The notes beneath the pieces are model-generated. The model worked only from the letters and a program-made list of their open reading frames with translations, searched no databases and was not told where the DNA came from. Positions 5,238 through 7,340 of a stretch of 7,340 bases of DNA are shown here, piece after piece. The translations under genes were made by a program, and so were the position numbers. The DNA is taken from positions 1 to 7,340 of the forward strand of contig JAENWI010000062.1 of the NCBI GenBank assembly GCA_016650115.1. Direction: 5' to 3'. The stretch comes from Peptostreptococcaceae bacterium (lineage in GTDB: Bacteria; Bacillota; Clostridia; Peptostreptococcales; Anaerovoracaceae). How positions within the stretch are numbered: the first letter of the stretch is position 1; each line of letters starts with the position of its first letter.

Positions 5238-5257
5238 ATGCGCGAAGCGATGTAAAG
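5238..5257. repeat. 20-bp direct repeat, copy A
   Basis: Matches 17 of 20 bases of copy B (5487-5506), without gaps: ATGCGCG-W-AGCGA-W-G-Y-AAAG. Weaker similarity continues about 13 bases further downstream. The two copies are 249 bp apart and bracket the G-rich hairpin segment. Copy A also contains a small self-complementary element (CGC-GAA-GCG with flanking ACAT/ATGT). Confidence 0.6.
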
Positions 5258-5371
5258 TGTCTCAGTGGGGGGGGTCTTTTCTTAATGGGCGGCTGTAAAT
5301 GCCAAACGAGAAAGAGGTTTCCGGGGGGTGGGGTCAGCGTTTGCCGTTATCAACGAGCTTTGTGGGTAGGG

Positions 5372-5435
5372 GTTGGCTGCTTGGTGAAACAAAAGCTTTG
5401 AGGAACGAAAAGCGTTGTTTTGACAAGCAGCCAAC
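5372..5435. repeat. Nested 64-nt hairpin with perfect 12-bp outer stem
   Basis: The outer stem GTTGGCTGCTTG/CAAGCAGCCAAC (5372-5383 with 5424-5435) is perfect. Inside it a second stem AAACAA/TTGTTT (5387-5392 with 5415-5420) and a third GCTTT/AAAGC (5395-5399 with 5409-5413) close on a 9-nt loop (5400-5408). The structure would form in RNA or single-stranded DNA of either strand. No U run follows it on either strand, so it is not an intrinsic terminator. It may be a replication or packaging element. Confidence 0.75.
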
Positions 5436-5486
5436 GGAAAGGGGGGTTTTCGGTAGTTTAGGCGGTAAGTAATTATAGGTTTCGCG

Positions 5487-5506
5487 ATGCGCGTAGCGAA
5501 GCAAAG
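5487..5506. repeat. 20-bp direct repeat, copy B
   Basis: Copy B of the 17/20 repeat described at 5238-5257, in the same orientation. It lies 18 bp before the large hairpin at 5524-5606, so the two might together form a Rep recognition region. Confidence 0.6.
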
Positions 5507-5523
5507 CACATGAGCGGGCACGT

Positions 5524-5606
5524 GTTATTTTATAAAATGGCATTATACGACGTTTTTGGGATTGCTACCCAAAAAAGTTGTATAATAAGCTGTTTTGTAA
5601 AATAAT
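5524..5606 (+). repeat. ~83-nt hairpin whose imperfect pairs are all G.T on the plus strand
   Basis: The left arm 5524-5560 pairs with 5568-5606 around the loop ATTGCTA (5561-5567). The loop-proximal part TTTTTGGG/CCCAAAAA is perfect. The rest has one G/A mismatch (5552/5576), a 2-nt bulge (5587-5588) and five G.T wobbles (5524, 5533, 5538, 5539, 5549). All five wobbles are G.T on the plus strand and would be C.A mismatches on the minus strand, so the structure is better on plus-strand DNA or RNA. It ends 26 bp from the Rep stop codon. Candidate roles are the Rep nick site, a single-strand origin or a packaging signal. Confidence 0.7.
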
Positions 5607-5632
5607 CTTAGTGCCTGTGATTGTGCTTTGCA

Positions 5633-6733
5633 CTACTGATATTGGGCTGTGAGCTGGTGGGAGAATTGGAATTGGTCGTACATGTAATTATAAAAAAGTT
5701 CAATTAATGCAGTACAGCCGGTTTTCTCAACTTCCTCGATGGATATTGATATGATGGTAAAATATTCAGACCTGTAAACTGATTTCTTAAAATGTTCCTC
5801 AATTGTTCTTAAATTTTCTTCAATGACACTATCAACTTCGGTGGTTGCACCTGTGATATTTGCAAATATTACACTCGAGCTCCAAATTCTTCCAATGTTC
5901 TTTCGGTCTTCCAAAGGATTCTTAACAATGCCTTCTTTGATTGCTTCCTCTTTTGTGAGATATTTGGTGATATACGATTTTATATTGGTGATATTATTTA
6001 GGCCGTGGACGTCGATGCTATTTGGATTGTGCCAATCTGACTTTTTTCCTTTCTCGTATGCTTTTATCTGTGATTCTAATGGCCATGTTTTAAGTAATTC
6101 TGTTCTGACGGTGAATCCTTTTTTGTGCCAATTTTCTAATTCAGTTTTATAATTATCAATGTATCCCAGCTTATTAACTATTCTATTCCATCGATTCCGA
6201 ATATCATTCCATGCAACAAACCTGTTAACCAATATATGAAAGTGTATGTTCCCATTTTTTTGATATTCTGACCGCCAAACGTAATTACTTACTTTATGAT
6301 ACTTTGATAGCTCAATTAAAAACTGATTTAAACATTTGACCTTGATTTCATTATCTGAATGGATTTGCTTACTGGGTAGTGTGAGTGTGATAAATGCAAT
6401 CTTATTCTGATAGTGTCTCCCGGTGTTTCCTGACTTTCCGTTTTGAGGCTTATTTAACATTAAGAAATATTCGATTGCAGTACTTAACTTCTTTTTTGCC
6501 TGTTTTGATAGTGTGCCTCCGCTTTGCCTTGATGAATTTAAGAATGAATTATTTACTCTAACCAGTTCCAGCTTGCCATTTATTTTCTGTGTTATCAATG
6601 ATGTATTTTGTTTGAAGTCGTTTTTCCTTGCTGGCTTGTGATGGGTATAATGTATTTCGTTGAATAGAATGATTTTATTGGGATGGACTTTGATTTTGGG
6701 GATAAATATTATTTCATTTTTAACCTTTGCCAT
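5633..6733 (-). CDS. rep: Rolling-circle replication initiator (HUH endonuclease)
   Basis: A 366-aa protein of the HUH Rep superfamily, which nicks one strand at the origin, stays covalently attached through a tyrosine and starts rolling-circle synthesis with host polymerase. Motif 1 is FITLTLPS (114-121). Motif 2 is VWRSEYQKNGNIHFHILVNR (152-171), with the metal-binding pair H164-F-H166 and the W-R-x-E-x-Q-x-x-G-x-x-H-x-H context typical of phage/plasmid Reps. Motif 3 is probably KSYITKYLTK (252-261), where Y254 or Y258 would be catalytic. No helicase (Walker A) domain is present, unlike CRESS virus Reps. A Lys-rich N-terminus (1-55) may bind DNA. It starts at ATG 97 bp after the 140-aa gene; its 3' end faces the structured region at 5079-5632. 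Confidence 0.92.
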   Translation of the reverse strand: MAKVKNEIIFIPKIKVHPNKIILFNEIHYTHHKPARKNDFKQNTSLITQKINGKLELVRVNNSFLNSSRQSGGTLSKQAKKKLSTAIEYFLMLNKPQNGKSGNTGRHYQNKIAFITLTLPSKQIHSDNEIKVKCLNQFLIELSKYHKVSNYVWRSEYQKNGNIHFHILVNRFVAWNDIRNRWNRIVNKLGYIDNYKTELENWHKKGFTVRTELLKTWPLESQIKAYEKGKKSDWHNPNSIDVHGLNNITNIKSYITKYLTKEEAIKEGIVKNPLEDRKNIGRIWSSSVIFANITGATTEVDSVIEENLRTIEEHFKKSVYRSEYFTIISISIEEVEKTGCTALIELFYNYMYDQFQFSHQLTAQYQ

Positions 6734-6777
6734 ACTTTTTTAACTTATTGAAGTTTTACCTTTTCAGCTTATTACCA

Positions 6778-6813
6778 CAAATTTGAGTTCTGCACGCTCT
6801 TGATAAACCAATA
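6778..6813 (-). promoter_or_regulatory. Weak candidate promoter ahead of Rep
   Basis: In the 97-bp gap before Rep the minus strand carries TATTGG (6813-6808) and, 22 bp on, CAAATTTG (6785-6778), which matches the TAnnTTTG box except for the first base. Rep may also simply be read from the 140-aa transcript. The site is offered only as the best match in the gap. Confidence 0.25.
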
Positions 6814-6830
6814 GGAGCCCGACTAACCAA

Positions 6831-7253
6831 CTAATTTTCTCCTTCAAGTAATGAATCTAAGATAACAGCCATTGAAGCCGTAGAGGCTATTAAAAAGCTT
6901 CTAAGCATGCTTACCAGATTTTCATCGATTTCATCAATTTTCTTTAATAGTAGCTTGAACGACCTTACAAACGAGTTAAGAGTACATAATTCCACTTTGT
7001 TTTCGTTGTGCTTTATTTCGTGATAGAAGCAGTAAAAATCTGTCATTAGTGTAAAATACTCTGAATACTGTAAACCTGAATTGAACCAGGTAAGACTTAA
7101 ATAATAACTTTTGTAATAAACTAATCCCTGATTGATTTCTCTTAGTGTTTTAATATCGCTTTCAATTAATTCCGATACTAAGTTTTTTTCAATTGTAAGC
7201 ATGTTCTGTAGTTTTAAGATTGTTTGTTTTACTAGGTTTTTCTGCAATGGCAA
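6831..7253 (-). CDS. 140-aa helical protein of unknown function, upstream of Rep
   Basis: I do not recognise this protein. It is predicted almost entirely helical, with regularly spaced Leu/Ile (ILKLQNMLTIEKNLVSELIE, 12-31), an aromatic centre (YYKSYYLSLTWF, 46-57; DFYCFYHEI, 72-80) and a hydrophobic amphipathic C-terminus (118-136). It has no clear helix-turn-helix, signal peptide or full membrane segment. The longest reading starts at TTG (7253) just after an in-frame TAA; the first ATG (7202) would give 123 aa. It precedes Rep on the same strand and lies just downstream of the terminator at 7319-7286, so its expression may depend on read-through. It might be a replication accessory or regulatory protein; position is the only reason to say so. 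It crosses the artificial junction of the circle. Confidence 0.7.
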   Translation of the reverse strand: MPLQKNLVKQTILKLQNMLTIEKNLVSELIESDIKTLREINQGLVYYKSYYLSLTWFNSGLQYSEYFTLMTDFYCFYHEIKHNENKVELCTLNSFVRSFKLLLKKIDEIDENLVSMLRSFLIASTASMAVILDSLLEGEN

Positions 7254-7340
7254 AATATGATGTTATCTGAATTAAAAATAAGTTGAAAAAAAAAGAGGTT
7301 GACTTATTACATCAACCTCCTGAACCTCTCTCTCACTATC
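7200..7340. repeat. Terminal overlap, right copy (circular-contig redundancy)
   Basis: Identical to 1-141. Removing one copy gives the 7199-bp circle. In this copy the 140-aa gene is complete at its 5' end. Confidence 0.93.
7286..7319 (-). terminator. Intrinsic terminator ahead of the 140-aa gene (second copy of 87-120)
   Basis: The same 8-bp stem, 9-nt loop and nine-U tail as at 87-120, because this part of the window repeats the start. It lies 33 bp upstream of the TTG start of the 140-aa gene, in the same direction of transcription. Confidence 0.85.

Larger units (their letters stand above)
5079..5632. other. Non-coding structured block, candidate replication origin/packaging region
   Basis: A 554-bp stretch with no credible gene. 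From about 5220 to 5520 it is clearly richer in G on the plus strand than the rest of the circle, with runs of 5 (5226-5230), 8 (5267-5274), 6+4 (5323-5333), 3+4 (5364-5372) and 6 (5441-5446). It contains a 17/20 direct repeat, a nested 64-nt hairpin and an ~83-nt hairpin, each listed separately. It sits directly downstream of Rep. Large structured intergenic regions beside a rolling-circle Rep are typical of ssDNA phage and plasmid origins. Two minus-strand frames of 69 and 79 codons (5282-5543) run straight through the hairpin and repeats and have no gene-like features. Confidence 0.6.

Noticed and set aside
5372..5435. Integron attC site
   Set aside because: The outer ends read GTT...AAC, the reverse of the AAC...GTT arrangement of attC, and there is no integrase or cassette structure.
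5282..5543. Two overlapping minus-strand frames of 79 and 69 codons
   Set aside because: They run through the perfect hairpin, the direct repeat and the G runs. The proteins are rich in Pro, Ser, Arg and Lys with no fold-like pattern, so they are chance frames in structured non-coding DNA.

Overview
The first 141 bases (1-141) are repeated exactly as the last 141 bases (7200-7340). This is the usual signature of a closed circle cut open by an assembler, so the window is best read as one complete circular molecule of 7199 bp, with position 7200 equal to position 1. The content fits a small Bacteroidota-associated virus or virus-like episome. It has a rolling-circle (HUH) replication initiator, an M15 peptidase of the endolysin type, a small membrane protein, a long receptor-binding/fibre-like protein ending in a FISUMP domain (a domain typical of Bacteroidota and Fibrobacteres), and TAnnTTTG-type promoters without clear Shine-Dalgarno sequences. 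No integrase, portal, terminase, Zot-like ATPase, double-jelly-roll coat protein or microvirus-type capsid is recognisable, so the virion proteins, if there are any, are undescribed or very divergent.

Layout: almost everything lies on the minus strand, so transcription runs from high to low coordinates. (1) A replication block holds a 140-aa unknown protein (6831-7253, crossing the artificial junction) followed by Rep (5633-6733). (2) A 554-bp non-coding block (5079-5632) is more GC-rich than the rest in its middle. It carries runs of G, a 17/20 direct repeat 249 bp apart, a 64-nt nested hairpin and an approximately 83-nt hairpin whose imperfect pairs are all G.T on the plus strand; this is the best candidate for the replication origin or packaging region. 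(3) A 56-aa membrane protein and a 227-aa probable structural protein (4213-5078) are followed by a terminator. (4) M15 peptidase, 513-aa fibre-like protein and GIY-YIG nuclease (1840-4110) form an operon. (5) A 61-aa Trp-rich protein (1658-1843) is the only credible plus-strand gene, and it meets the nuclease gene tail to tail. (6) An ASCH/DUF3850 protein plus a compact C5-cytosine methyltransferase (691-1557) end in a strong terminator. (7) A gene-free AT-rich block (142-690) contains a candidate small RNA or attenuated leader in front of the 140-aa/Rep unit.

The most interesting global signal is a palindrome, ATGTT-N4-AACAT, found four times (253-266, 286-299, 1616-1629, 4138-4151), each time in an intergenic region ahead of a transcription unit. 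At two of them it sits 22-23 bp upstream of a perfect TAnnTTTG box. This suggests one dimeric regulator controls several units of the circle. A second signal is that the 227-aa protein and the N-terminus of the 513-aa protein share a W-x10-W...Y...G(F/Y)xL module, which suggests they are related structural subunits. A third is that the two halves of the FISUMP domain at the end of the 513-aa protein appear in reversed order, i.e. circularly permuted.
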